64,000 bases of DNA from Protopterus annectens (taxonomy: Eukaryota > Chordata > Ceratodontiformes > Protopteridae): positions 1,001,871,906 through 1,001,935,905 of the forward strand of contig NC_056747.1 of NCBI RefSeq assembly GCF_019279795.1, read 5' to 3'. The translations under genes were made by a program, and so were the position numbers. A model generated the notes under the pieces. It ran no database searches. It had not been told where the DNA came from and saw nothing but the letters and a program-made list of their open reading frames with translations. Shown one piece after another: positions 12,660 through 24,240 of this stretch; within the stretch, counting starts at the first letter, position 1; each line of letters begins with the position of its first letter.

Positions 12660-13420
12660 ACATACAGCTGGATTTGTACCCAGTACCATCTGGCCCCAAA
12701 AAGGAATGGATCAAAGCAATAATATGTGGTGTCACACAGTCAGTTAAGTAGCACATGTACTGTTTCCTCATTTATTTTTTATAAAGCATTACTGTGTGAT
12801 GGTACACATAGCACACCATTGCTAAGCAATGGAGAACATCACCTGTTTGTAAATGTATTTCAATGAATCCTATACTACTGTATTACAACCTGGTAGCATC
12901 TGACCCAAACAACAAGGAATATATCAATATATTAACACGTGCTGCCACAGAGTCAGTTTTGCAGTACATGTATTTCGTACAATTAATCCTAACTGTCACA
13001 GTTTGCAGGGTATTCTTATTGTTTTTCTGCCTGGATGCTTCCCATGTCACTACTGTTCTATGTTCCTCATTTATACCTTTAAAATCATTATTGCGTGATG
13101 GTGCACATTATGCACCAATACTCAACAGTGCTAATAGAAAATCAGTTAAACATATTGCTTACAGCTGTATTCTGACCCAGTACAATCTGGCCCCAAAAAG
13201 AAACGCATCACTGCATTAAGCACATTCATACCTGCTGTCACAGAGTCAGTGAAGTAGCAGATATTTGTAACAGCATTTAAGTCTGCCAGTTGCTATTCAT
13301 CTCTTAAATACACCTGCTACTCAAATGTGTCTGTGTCATAACCTATTAATGCATTAATCCATCCCTTCTTGGGCCCAGATGGTACCAGGTTCGAATGCAG
13401 GTGTATGTAACACTTTCAAA
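12660..13420. repeat. Cluster of tRNA-like short repeats, about 100 bp each
   Basis: At least four related units. Three are in the minus sense at about 12661-12765, 12885-12985 and 13160-13262, each with a CCCAGTACCATCTGGCCCC-like block about 50 bp from CTG(C/T)(C/T)ACAGAGTCAGT. One is in the plus sense at about 13355-13420, containing CAGATGGTACCAGG and then GGTTCGAATGC, an excellent RNA polymerase III B box. On their sense strand the units read like a tRNA-type A region (ACTGACTCTGTGRCAGCAGG) followed by the B box. A tRNA-derived SINE family fits best. Related copies recur at about 14820-14860, 17470-17530, 17605-17700, 23948-24000, 24075-24120 and 26975-27055. Confidence 0.6.
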
Positions 13421-13639
13421 TACTTTTATTTGTAAATCCAAGAACCCAGCATGTAATTTGCTCCATTTAACATTGTGCAAACATAGTGCTTGAAGTTTTG
13501 CAATGTTGAGCACCATGTATGTGCGATAGTAAGCATCTTGTAGCACTTTCAAACAGTGCGCTTATTCCCAGTAACCACGATAACTACAATTGGTGGGAAA
13601 ACATCATTCTATATTAGTCTTGATCCATAGTAGGCATTG

Positions 13640-14805
13640 CAGGCATTTGTGTTGAAGGAGTGAGATTCTGCACTCAAAGATGGGGTTTCCAGGAGTCCAA
13701 AATGTTAGTTGGACTCATAGTGAAAGAATGTGGGCCCAGGCTATTGCAGAAGGAATATTGTGGCTCATATTACAAGTCAGAGGCATGGAATAGTCTTGAT
13801 TAGGCTGTGACCAGTGCTACCAGTTTCCCCTGTACTGGTGAGCAATGTAGACATCACTACAATGACCTATGGAGTATGAAGAGGGACACCCTTGAACACT
13901 GGATTGAGGAATGTAGGACTGGGGCACCGCACAGATCTGTAAGTATCAATTACAGAGATTAGCTGTAAGCGTTAAAAGCTGAATATATTCAAGAGTGGTA
14001 TTCATAATAGTATTCTTTTATGTTCTTTTTTTTTCCACAGCTACCACAGAGAGAGAACTGAATATGAGAACCTATCGGGGTAGAGTGGTCCAGATGAGAG
14101 AAGCATGTGGTAAGTATGCACTAGAACAGTACTGTTATTGTAACATCAAAAGTTTAAGACATTTTTGGTATATTATAAAGTTGTATCAAATTGAGCATGC
14201 ATACCTCAACTGCAAAAGCAAGTATGCATGCATTAGTCTGTAGCACAAAGCAGCAGTACAGTATTAGAGAGTAGTCAGAGGTTGTGGGTTCAAAAACAAC
14301 ACTTCCCAATTATACAATACTGTTAGGTTTTCATCAGTATTGCAATGTAACTTTAAACATCTAGACCAGTGACTGTAAATTGTAATCTGTATAACTGGAA
14401 CACTCATATGTGCAGTAGATGGACACATAAAAGGATTGCTTGCTGCAATCTGTAATATAGTGTGCATCTGTTATGAAGTGGGTAGTCTTAAAAATAAGAA
14501 AGCTATTTGTTAGGAGTTAGCAGTTTTAAAAGAAAAGGTAACAGACTAGTGTCAAATAATTGTAGCAATGCATTATATGTCACATATGAAGTTACTAATG
14601 TTAGCCATTTTTTCTCTCACACAACCCTTATCTTCTCTTTTATTTATTTTTTTGTTTATGTTTTTTTCCACAGCACAGTGGGGTAGGCCTGCTCCACAAG
14701 ATCTACCTGCCCCTAATCCACCAGATCAGGCACAAATGCCCAGCATGTCTGGGATGCAACTTGGCAGCACCTCCTCTGCTGTCCCTGCACTACTTGTCCC
14801 CTCAG
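13640..14805 (+). pseudogene. Harbinger Myb/SANT-like protein gene, plus-strand copy
   Basis: About 13670-13960 translates, with breaks, to a Myb/SANT-like DNA-binding domain: QRWGFQESKMLVGLI, YKSEAWNSL, AVTSAT and then QCRHHYNDL with RDTLEHWIEEC. The spacing of the tryptophans and the QCRxxYNDL motif are typical of the Myb-like partner protein of PIF/Harbinger transposons. Two exon-like blocks follow: 14041-14109 (TTTTTCCACAG acceptor, GTAAGT donor; ELNMRTYRGRVVQMREAC) and 14674-14805 (TTTTTTTCCACAG acceptor, CAG|GTAGTT donor; a Pro/Ser-rich segment). In autonomous Harbingers this protein binds the transposase and element ends. The copy has in-frame stops and is not functional. An inverted homologue lies at 15.6-17.0 kb. 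Confidence 0.6.
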
Positions 14806-14869
14806 GTAGTTCTGCCCTGCAGTATAGGCCAGATGGTACTGGGTTCAAATATAGCTTTATCTCATACTT

Positions 14870-15620
14870 TTAACCACTTTTTGCAAAGTGGTTGCTGCAT
14901 GTTGGTGCAGGATGCGCACCATCGCACAATAATGCTTTAAAGAAAAGAAATTGGGAAAATAGGACAGTGGTGAAAAGGGGAGCAAGTAGGGGGAAAAACT
15001 AAGTGAAAAGTGGGCAGGAATGTGGAGGAGGAAGGTAGGAAAGAACTATAGGTATCCATTTCTTCAACAGTAAGAAATGTAAAATTTAAAACAGTAAAAT
15101 TCAGATATGCAGAATATTAGCTGAATTTAGACTGTCACCAACAGAGAGATGTGGAACAACAACACCATCATGTTATATATTCAATTGGACTGAATCAAGA
15201 AGACGAGTTCAAAATGGAGAGCCATGTGCGGGATGATTTTTTTGTTTTTTGGGACAGGTGCCTTTTCTTTTTTTTCAGAGAGAGAGAGAGGAATGTTGGG
15301 GAAGGGACATAGGTATGTCTGGGTCAGGTAGTTTGGGTAGGTGAAGAAACAATTGCAGACGGACAGAACATACAAGACAAGACACAGGGACAATGATGGA
15401 CACAAGAGGCTGGTGAATACCATGGTTGGGTTGAGGGTGGGGACATTGAGTACCTATGGATGAGAATTTAGGTGACCATCAGAATCGAGTCCTCGCCCAT
15501 TGGACTGTCATCACTGTCACCTCACTGTGCCAATGGCTGCAGTGCCTGCTGTCTGCATCTCCTGCTCATGTTATTAGGTACAATGATAGAGAGCAGTGTC
15601 TGCATCCAGTGTAGGGGTGC
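14870..15620. other. Spacer between the inverted Harbinger copies
   Basis: Contains a hairpin-bearing motif (14895-14940) also seen at 13083-13125, a purine-rich stretch at 14940-15060, and no gene that I recognise. Confidence 0.4.
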
Positions 15621-16998
15621 ACTAACTGTGTGGCGCACAATCCTTTGCACCACACCTGGCAGTTCATTGCAGGTGATAAACTGACCACCTCTGCCACTGC
15701 TCCTGGAGAGAACCACTGGCCTATCCTGCAGGGCAGAAGGGGCCAGATAGTGCATTGGCAGCAGAGGTGTGCTGCCAGGTTAAATCCCAGATGTGCTGGG
15801 CATTGGTGTTGTAGCCAGTGGGATGGGGATCCTGTGGGGCAGGCCTACCCCACTGTGCTGTGGAAAAAAAACAAAACAAAACATAAATAATAAAAAAAGA
15901 GAGAGGATAATGACTGAGGTGAGAGAGAAAAAAAGGATAACATTAGTAAATTCATATGTGACATACAATGTATTGATACAATTATTTGACTCTATTCTGT
16001 TACCTTTACTTTTAAGACTGCCAACTCCTAACAAATAACTTTTTTACTTGTAAGACTACCCAGCCCATAACAGATGCATAATATACTACAGATTGCAGCA
16101 GTCAGTCCTTGTGTGCATATATTGCAAATATGCATGTTCTGGTTATACCGATTACAGATTACAGCAGGCCATTTTTGAAACCTGCTATAAAAGTTTGAAT
16201 TTACTTTATAATACTGATGACAAATTAACAGTGTTGTATAGCTGGGAAGTGTGCATGTGAACCCACAACCTGTGACTACTGTCTAATTCTGTGCTGTTGG
16301 TTTGGTCTATAGACTAATGAATGCACAGTTTGTTTTTAGAGTTGACAGGTGACTGCTCAGTTTGAAATAAGAATATTGAACTGTTGGTTTGTGCCACACA
16401 ATGTATGCATACTTGCTTTTACAGTTGAGATATGCATGCTCGCTTTGATACAACTGTATAAGATACACCAAAAGAACTATCTTAAACTTTTAATGCTACA
16501 GTAACAGTACACTGTTCTGCTGCATGCACACTACATGCTTCTCTCACCTATGTTAGTCTAGTGGCATGGGTTCTCACATTTATTTCTCTCTCTGTGACAG
16601 CTGTGGAAAAATCAGAACAGAATACCATTATGAATACCAGTCCTGACTATATTAAGCTTTCAGCTCTTGCAAGTAATCTCTGTAACCAATGCTTACACAT
16701 CTGTGGGGTGCCTCCTGTCCTACACTCTTTGATCCAACTTTCAAGGGTATCCCTGTTCCTCCTCTGGAGGTCGCTGTTGTGGTGTCTACATTGCTCCCCA
16801 GTGTGTAGCACTGGTCACAACCCAGGCAATCCTATCCCTTGCCTCTGACTTGTTGTCGGAGACACAATAGTCTCTCTGCAATAAACTTGGCCCATGTTCA
16901 TTCAGTAGGAGTACAACAAACACTTTGGACTCTTGGACATCCCATCTTTGAGCACAGAATCTCACTCTCTCTCCATGAAAGCCTTCCATGTCTACCAC
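15620..16998 (-). pseudogene. Harbinger Myb/SANT-like protein gene, inverted copy
   Basis: The reverse complement of 16998-15620 matches 13640-14870 over its length: the Myb-like domain (16998-16680: RVRFCAQRWDVQESKVFVV, NKSEARDRIAWVVTSAT, a truncated TPQQRP / KLDQRV region), the small exon (about 16605-16540, preceded by TTTTTTCCACAG) and the Pro/Ser exon (about 15866-15730, again after TTTCCACAG). Here the CxxxxNDL helix is altered and stop codons interrupt it. With the plus-strand copy it forms a head-to-tail-inverted pair separated by about 750 bp, able in principle to fold into a long imperfect hairpin. Whether this is two insertions or one inverted duplication cannot be told by eye. Confidence 0.6.
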
Positions 16999-17039
16999 AG
17001 GTCAAGGCTAATGTAAAATGATGTTTTCCTGCCAATTGC

Positions 17040-17940
17040 AGTTATTGTGTTTACTGGGAGTGTGCACACAGTTTGAAAATGTTGAGTATCACTTACTGTC
17101 ATGCAAACATTATGCTCAAAGGTGCGCACTGCCTAACAACATTTTGTGTGATGGCAAGTGATGCACAACAGTGGCAAGCAATGCAAATTCAAGGTTATTT
17201 GGTATGCAAGCAGTGTAACTGTGTTAGTCAAATGTGAAGACTATGTCAGTCCAGATAGCAGAAATATACTTGCAGGAACATAGTACGCATTATACCCACA
17301 GTCTTACATTTGATAATAAATAGGCAATACTTAGATAATTAAATAAGTAAATAAATGACACAATATTAGTGCCTCAACCCTCATACATATAAACATTAAC
17401 ATCATCTACACTATGTCAAGTGAGTCTGACTATAATGTGAAGTGGAACAACATTAAAAGTGTATGGAATACATGGTATTCAAACCCAGGACCGTGTGTAT
17501 GGTGGTCCTACACTTACACCTGTTGCCACAAAAAGGGTGTAAAAATACTTGCCTATGTTGCATTTTATTGCTATAAACTGCAATGTCACAACAGTAAAAC
17601 AAGGTTGTACACTTTGTACTAGAAGCCAGGCCCATATGGACTCCAGCCCTACACTTAATACCTGCTGCCACAGGATTAGTTACATGACATTCCCTATCTT
17701 AGTATTCATTGGTAAGTTCTTGCTGTTAACTGCAGATTTACACCACTTACTGGGTTTGCACAATGGCCAATAGCATTAATTGAATGTATCTGGTTTCTAT
17801 TTTTGGCTGTCTGCTTCCTGGGTGGTCCTGGTTATCTGGTACAGTGTTTGCATGATGCCGTGCATCACACAAACAGTGGCAAAAAATGAACTTTAAATGA
17901 AAAAAACTAAGGGAAGGGGAAAAATGCTGTGTTATCATAC
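17040..17940. repeat. Duplicated segment, copy 1 (partner 23600-24240)
   Basis: Shares long similarity in the same orientation with 23600-24240: AGTGGCAAGCAATGCAA, CAGATAGCAG(A/G)AATATA, TATACCCACAGTC(T/A)TACATTTGAT and CCTACACTTACACCTG occur in the same order in both. Two tRNA-like units are embedded. No coding content is visible. Probably non-coding or flanking parts of a Harbinger-type element. Confidence 0.6.
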
Positions 17941-18049
17941 AGTCCTAAGATCAAAAAATCATGGAGTGACATGTGATGTGCACTATATGTTATACGTTTG
18001 GACTGGAAAAAAATTGTGTAAGAGAAATGTTAGAAAGTAATTATACACA

Positions 18050-18612
18050 TTTCAGTTTCTTACTTCACAACCCTCACAAGAGCATTCGCTATAAAGTTTT
18101 GACATTTAGATGCTATCAGCTGTTGAATTTCCCAAGGCCAATATAAGTTAAAAAAGGAATGACCAGTTAAACACCATAAATGTAGATACACTAAGCAGTA
18201 AGTTAGCTATGCATCCTGAACATTAGACAGAAAGCCTTTGTCTCCCTGAATCCAAAATATAGAAACAGATATATGGTACAGTTATCATAACTTGCACAGG
18301 GTGTTATATAGTGGTCATTACAGATAGAAGTTACAAAGTAATGATGCACCTTGCAGTTCCTGACTTCATAGCCTTTACAACAGTATTCACTATAAAGTTT
18401 CGATATTAGGATCCTATAAACTCAATACATTTCCAAGGAAAATATAAGTCACAGGTACAATGAACATTTCTAAAACACAAATGCAGATATAGTAAGCAAT
18501 AAGTTAGCTATGCAACCTGGGCATCAGACACAGATTTTGTGTCCCTGAATCAGAAACATAGAAGACAGGGACATGGCACAGTTATCATCACTTGCACAGG
18601 GTGTCGTGTGGG
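18050..18612 (+). repeat. Diverged tandem duplication, unit about 300 bp
   Basis: 18050-18310 and 18350-18612 align throughout: TTCACTATAAAGTTT(C/T)GA, AAGCA(G/A)TAAGTTAGCTATGCA, TTGTGTCCCTGAATC and CACAGTTATCAT(A/C)ACTTGCACAGGGTGT appear once in each, about 300 bp apart. There is no coding signal. Confidence 0.7.
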
Positions 18613-18969
18613 TAGGCAGGAAGTCTAGGCTGACACAAAAGGTTGTTGAGTGTGTGTGAGTAAGAAGGAGAAGAAGGCAGACATTTGGACAAAACCAGAA
18701 ATGGGTAGTGAGACAAAATGAGTAACTGTTGTGTGTGTGTATGTAGCAGTCCTCCATGTGAAATTGGTGTGTGATCTTGTGCATGAACACAGCCAAGCTG
18801 AGTGCTAGCTCTACAGATTGGTGTTTTGGATAGGGGTGAGCCATGCATGGTAGAGGTGGCAGTTAATTGTTGTCATCTCTGACTATGAGAACTGGCTCTG
18901 CCGGGAGTTGCACTAGCATATTGACATCCAGTACCATGCGTAGATAAAGTGCTGCTACCTGAATGTGAC

Positions 18970-19800
18970 TACTGTCTGCTGGATGAGCTCCCTTCACAAG
19001 AATGTCAAGTACTATGACCCTATAGCCTGCCATGTCTGTGTGGACAGCACACTCACTGATGGAGCAGTGGACATTATGCCACAGTGGGAGCATGATCAGG
19101 CATGGCCACGTTGGCTGACAGCAGATGATGTGGCTGACCTACACCCAAGAGGATGCAATTCCTCTCCCAGCAGACGTTCCATCAAAGATACTGCTCATTC
19201 CATGACAGACACCCCTTGATCCATCATAGACAGCCCTCATTCCACTGTGGCATTCATCTGATCCAGGGAATCTGTAACATGGTGGAGGTAATCACACATG
19301 CCAGAGTGTGCCACATCCGCAGTCCTGAGCATTTGTCTGCAGCACCAATGAGAATGTGCCTGTGCCTCCATGATGGCCCTAAACATACTTAGAGTGGCAC
19401 TAGAAGTGATACCGACACCAGATGAAGGAGGGACAGCAGGTCCCCTCTGAACACCCCTATTAATCCTCTTGTGTGGTGCCTCGCCCACACTTTGCCTATG
19501 GTCAGACTCAACAGGCACTGACGCCACAGTAGCCACACTTCCCTGTTCAATGTTCTTGCCCTCCACCTGTCCAATCTATGTGGCCTCAGTGGAGTGGGTA
19601 GGCATAGGCCTACTGGATGTGTGCAATGTAGATGTAAGGGGTGCTGTATGTCAACCTCTGTGAAGATTCAACCTCTGCACCCCCTGACCGTGCCTCAGGT
19701 TGGCAACCATCATCATCAGTGTTGGCTGAGACACTGACATCAGGTGGTACAGGACCCACAGTTCCACTGTCAGACTCACCAGTGATAAAAAACAAGAAAC
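18970..19800 (-). pseudogene. Possible C-terminal half of a Harbinger Myb-like protein
   Basis: Two minus-strand reading stretches (about 19795-19610 with TGESDSGTVGP and an acidic Ser-rich run, and 19566-19237 with APHKRINRGVQRGP, then SMFRAIMEAQAHSHWC and DYLHHVTDSLDQMNATVE) look like the low-complexity linker and helical C-terminal region of Harbinger Myb-like accessory proteins. The evidence is only compositional and positional, plus the Harbinger surroundings. No Myb domain is attached: the nearest ones are downstream or on the other strand. Confidence 0.3.
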
Positions 19801-20089
19801 ACAGGCATATATTAATACCAGCACTATTATAGTGTAATATATGCTAACAAAGTACCACTGCTGCCACTATTACAGACACAAGCCTTTATCATCAACATAA
19901 TACAGAAGTTACAGACCATGCCCTGATGTATTTGGATAGATTAAAAGCCATATCACTATTAGCTGTCTAGTATAGGATGAAGTCACGTCTACCTGGCCTG
20001 GTGGGATTACTGCATATTCAAAGCTAGCATATAGCTGATGACAGCAGCAGAGTCTGTTGAGGCCAGACTAAGTATCTCACATGCTGGTG

Positions 20090-20775
20090 TAAAATGCTCT
20101 CAGTAATGCCAAGCAACAAGTGACAGACACAAACACACCCAGTTGACTGTAGTGAGAATAAAACCCCTACCTATCTAAGTACACAGACTACAGAATACTT
20201 AACACAAGCACCACAACACAAGTTTGATTTATACAGGGGTGCAGGTGAACTTATAGCAGATGACAACAACAGGCTATGCGGGAGACAAGAGGTTGGGAGG
20301 CCTGTATGAAATGGATGTGCACACATGAGTAACTATCAAAAAACTGGCAATCCATGTAATTGGTGAAGACACACATATACACCAAGTTGGCTGCAGTGGA
20401 AATAGAACCCCTAACTTAATAGACAGACTACAGAACACAGTACTTAAAGCACCAAGGCACAAAATTGGTATATACAGGAGTGCAGGTGAACTTATAGCAG
20501 ATGATATTGGCAGGCCATGTAGGAGACAACAGTTTGGGAGGGCTGCATGAAATAGATGTGTAGGCTTGTGCAAATATCAAAACACTGGCAATCCATGCCA
20601 TTGGAATAGTAACTGTAGGATTCCACGTCTACTCTTCTGACTAGACATACATAGTCGACTGCAGTGAGAACAGAACATGTGCCTAAGTCCACAGACAACA
20701 GAACACAGTACTTAATGCATGCTCCAAGACACAAGTCTGACTTATACAGGAGTGCAGGTGAACTTATAAGAGTGC
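20090..20775 (+). repeat. Satellite-like tandem repeat, about 241-bp unit (left part)
   Basis: Three successive units share GTGCAGGTGAACTTATA, CAGACTACAGAA, CTGGCAATCCATG and GTTGGGAGG blocks. The GCAGGTGAAC landmark occurs at 20241, 20482 and 20754, giving spacings of 241 and 272 bp. The array is broken by a CR1 insertion and resumes at 22864. Confidence 0.8.
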
Positions 20776-22863
20776 ATGGATCATGCTATCCCTAACAGAA
20801 CCAAGATGTTATCCTCCAAAAAAAGGAAGCTGATCTGATGGTCCCCTGCCATAAGCAAACTTTACAACAGAAGGAAGAAACTGTTGCAAAAAAGAATACA
20901 AATCCCATGATTGGAGGAACTCCCTGGTCAGCCTCAGTAAGAAGCTGAGATCCCTCATAAAATCCTCCAAAGCTGGTTACGAAAACAAAATCGCCACTAA
21001 TTCTAAAGACAACCACAAAGCATTCGATAACTATGTCAAGAATCTCAATGGCAACACTCAGATCTGCTCTGAGTTACAGCACAATGGCATTAAATATACA
21101 AAAACAATTGATATTGTCAACATCCTGGCACATATGTCCAATGCTAACTTTACCCCCCTCTCACCTCCTAAAGGGCCCATCTCTATACCAGAAGAATGCA
21201 AAGTTCCTGTAATCACAGCTGCACAGGTAAAAACCACACTCTCCAAAGCCAAGAACACAGCATCCATGGGACCTGACAACATCCCAGGCTGTGTTCTACA
21301 TGAACTACGGAATAAACTGGCACCCCACCTAAGCACCTTGTTCAATCATAGCCTCACTTCAGGCTTTGTGCCCACTGAATGGTGCACAGTGACGGTCATC
21401 CCACTCCAAAAAGGGGGAGCCACCAGGAACCCCAGGAACTACTGCCCCATTAGCCTAACAAGCCTGGTCTGCAAGGCCATGGAATATATCATCATGGAAC
21501 TTATAAACAAAGACACTGGTATTCTCCAAACTTTGGACCCCACCCAGTTTGGGTTTGTAAAAGGCAGATCATGCCTCCTAAACCTGATAGACTTATTTGA
21601 AGCAGTCACCAAAACCATAGATGAGGATATGGTGGCTTGCACAGCCTATCTAGATCTCACCAAGGCTTTTGACACCATCCCCCACTCTGGAATTATAGAT
21701 AAACTCACTAAACTAGGTATAAATCCCTATGTCACAAGATGGGTTGCCAACTGGCTCACTGACAGAACCCACACTGTGAAAGTAGCAGACTCCAAATCCG
21801 ACTTCAGACCAGTAACAAGTGGAGTACCACAGGGTTCAGTCCTGCATCCTCTTCTGTTTGGTATCTACTTTTTTGAAGTACAGGCTAACACAGAAGGTCT
21901 TTGGCTAATAAAGTTTGCAGATGATTGCAAACTAGGAGCCATAATCAAAACTCCTAATGATGTGGACATCCTACAAAAAGGCCTCACTGAGACAAATGCC
22001 TGGTGTCAAAGCCATGGCCTCAAGCGCAATGCCGAAAAGTGCATTGTCATCCCCTTTGGTAAAAACTCTGTACCCATGAGCTACCACATAGGTGGTAGTC
22101 CACTTAACACAGAAAGTATGATAAGAGACCTTGGGACACAGGTGGACAGTAGCCTCTCCTTTGATAATCACATCACCACAGTAGTCAGGAAATCCTTCTA
22201 TGTGGCACACCTCATCACAAAAGGTTTCTCATCCAGGGAAAAGAGGCCATTGTTCCCCTCTACTCATCACTCATTAGACCCATTATAGAGTACAATGCCC
22301 CTTTTGGTATGTACCTCACAAGACATCTACAACAACTGAAAAGGCCGCAGAAATACCTCACAAAGAGGATTACTGGCCACAAACAGATGCCCTACGCAAA
22401 CCATCTCAAACAACTCCAGCTTTACTCAGTCACATATCGCCTACTCAGAGGCGATCTCTGCCTAACATACAAAGCTATGTCAAACCCAGAGCTGTTGGAC
22501 ATGCTCCATTTAACGAAATCCCAATCCCTCTGAGCTACACACTCTAGGGACCTAAACCTTGTCACCACAATAAACAGAACATGCTGGAGGGATAGATTCC
22601 TGTCTCAGAGACTTCCCATACTCTGGAACAAACCACCTAACTATATCAAACAAAGCTCCTCATTAGCACTCTTCAGGAAAAATCTTGATGATTGGATGGG
22701 AAATAGGAAATTTACCCCAGGGATCACCTCTGTGGCTCTGCTCGACATTGACACAGAAAAATATATTTCTTGGGTGGAAAAAGCCAGGGTACCTTTTTGG
22801 CTAGGCTTATATAGGCCCTAGGGCCAATAGCCTATTACCTACCTATGAACCTATGAGCCTATG
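20776..22863 (+). mobile_element. CR1 LINE, 5'-truncated, with a long RT open frame
   Basis: Begins in the linker (KKRKL, NRRKKLLQKR, then decayed KKLRSLIKSSKA-like sequence) and carries a nearly complete reverse transcriptase. The octamer tail (ACCTATGAACCTATGAGCCTATG) marks the 3' end at 22863. It sits inside a 241-bp tandem array, and about 80 bp of the unit at the insertion point are missing. Confidence 0.93.
21134..22534 (+). pseudogene. CR1 reverse transcriptase (ORF2 C-terminal part)
   Basis: An open frame of 384 codons (21134-22288) covers the RT: NIPGCVLHELRNKLAPHL, CPISLTSLVCKAMEYII, QFGFVKGRSCLLNLID, AYLDLTKAFDTIPHSG, GVPQGSVLHPLLFGIYF, the catalytic box KFADDCKLGAII, then the thumb (WCQSHGLKRNAEKCIVIPFG and RDLGTQVDSSLSFDNHI). 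At about 22240, after SSREK, a one-base change shifts the frame; the continuation VIVPLYSSLIRP and YRLLRGDLCLTYKAMSNPE lies in the next frame. The terminal CWRDRFLSQRLPILWN / LFRKNLDDWMGNRKFTPG segment is also present (to about 22740). The catalytic aspartates are intact but the protein cannot be made in one piece. Confidence 0.9.
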
Positions 22864-22948
22864 TGCAAGCTTGAGCAGGTATCAAAATACTAGCAGTCCT
22901 TGCCATTGCTGAAGTAAGTGTAGGATACCACATCTACTGTGCTGACTA

Positions 22949-23016
<68 letters not shown>

Positions 23017-23190
23017 GATTCAAGTGCAGTGAGTACAGAACTCCTACCTAAGTACACAGACTACAGAAAAAAGTACTCAACGCAAATGACACAACACAAG
23101 TCTGCTTTATACAAAAGTGCAGGTGGACGTATAGTAGATGACATGAGCAGGCCATGTGAGGAACAACAGCTTGGGAGGCCTGCATAAGCA
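22864..23190 (+). repeat. Satellite-like tandem repeat, right part, with (AC)n inside
   Basis: Resumes the 241-bp unit: GAGCAGGTATCAAAATACT, GATACCACATCTACTGTGCTGACTAGACA, an AC run, CTACAGAAAAAAGTACT, GTGCAGGTGGACGTATA and AGCTTGGGAGGCCTGCAT. It matches units 1-3 on the other side of the CR1. Confidence 0.75.
22950..23012. repeat. (AC)n microsatellite
   Basis: A perfect AC run inside a satellite unit. The neighbouring units have only short ACACATA or AGACATACATA at the same place, so the run expanded in this unit only. Confidence 0.95.
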
Positions 23191-23599
23191 CATAGCTTCA
23201 TAGCATCATATGAGACCACTAGCCTAATAGCACTAGGATGTTTAGAAGACTAGCTGTGTAACAACACAAGTACCCTTATTGAGCATAGCTGGTTGTTTGA
23301 ATTTAGCAGAGTGAAGCTGTGAGCATAACCAAATGGCCCTGTCCATGAGGAAGTACACAACATTAAATAGTGCACTTTGTAGAGTACTTTTATGTGTGAA
23401 AAATGTCCCCAGCCTTGTAGTACTTGTTGGAGGGCAACACATGGATGCATTGTAAATATACTATGTATAGTTAGATCGGGGCCTTACTTTTCAATGTTTC
23501 CACATGCAGTTTTATGTCATACAAAGGAAATGGACATTAAACACCAATAATAAACCATCATATATACAGCTCCATATGGCAGCGAGCTGCAGATTTGTG

Positions 23600-24240
23600 A
23601 GATGTTTAACAAAGTGTCAATGCATGCGAGATATACCTTTTTGCATGTAGGTAAGCAGTGCATAAATGTGAGCCGCATTGCTAACATCTGACAGTTAGTA
23701 TTATCTAACATATACCTGCTAGTTATCATTTGCGCAACAGTGACAAGCAATGCAATTTCAGGATCATTGCATGTACAGGCAGTTGTTTATGTGTTGCTTG
23801 TGAAAGTGAAGGCCATGCCGGTGCAGATAGCAGGAATATATTTACAGGACTATAGTATACAGTATACCCACAGTCATACATTTGATCATAAATGTGATAA
23901 TACATGCATTACTAAATCAATAAAAATAAACAATGTATGGAATATGCTGTATTCAAACTGAGGACCATGTGTAGGGCATTCCTACACTTACACCTGATGC
24001 CAGAAGAAGGTTGAGGAAACAGTTGTCTATGCTGCACTTCATTGCTATAAACTGTAATGTCACAGCAGTAAAACAAAGATTGCACACTCTGTACTAGAAC
24101 TCAGTACCATCTGTACACCAGGCTGGGTTTTCATGATGGCCAAGATCATTAATTGAATGTATCTGATGTCTATTTTTGACTGTCTCCTTCCTAGGTGGTC
24201 CATTTTTTCCTGTTTCTGCAATACCACTCTTTGTGCAAAT
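23600..24240. repeat. Duplicated segment, copy 2 (partner 17040-17940)
   Basis: The same ordered blocks as the copy at 17.0-17.9 kb, including the paired tRNA-like units (CATTCCTACACTTACACCTGA and CTGTACTAGAACTCAGTACC) and a shared CTATTTTTG(A/G)CTGTCT(C/G)CTTCCT motif. There is no coding content. Confidence 0.6.

Noticed and set aside
14041..14109. A clean 69-nt exon with AG and GTAAGT borders, considered as a host exon
   Set aside because: The same block occurs in inverted orientation at 16.54-16.61 kb within a Myb-like Harbinger copy, so it belongs to the transposon.
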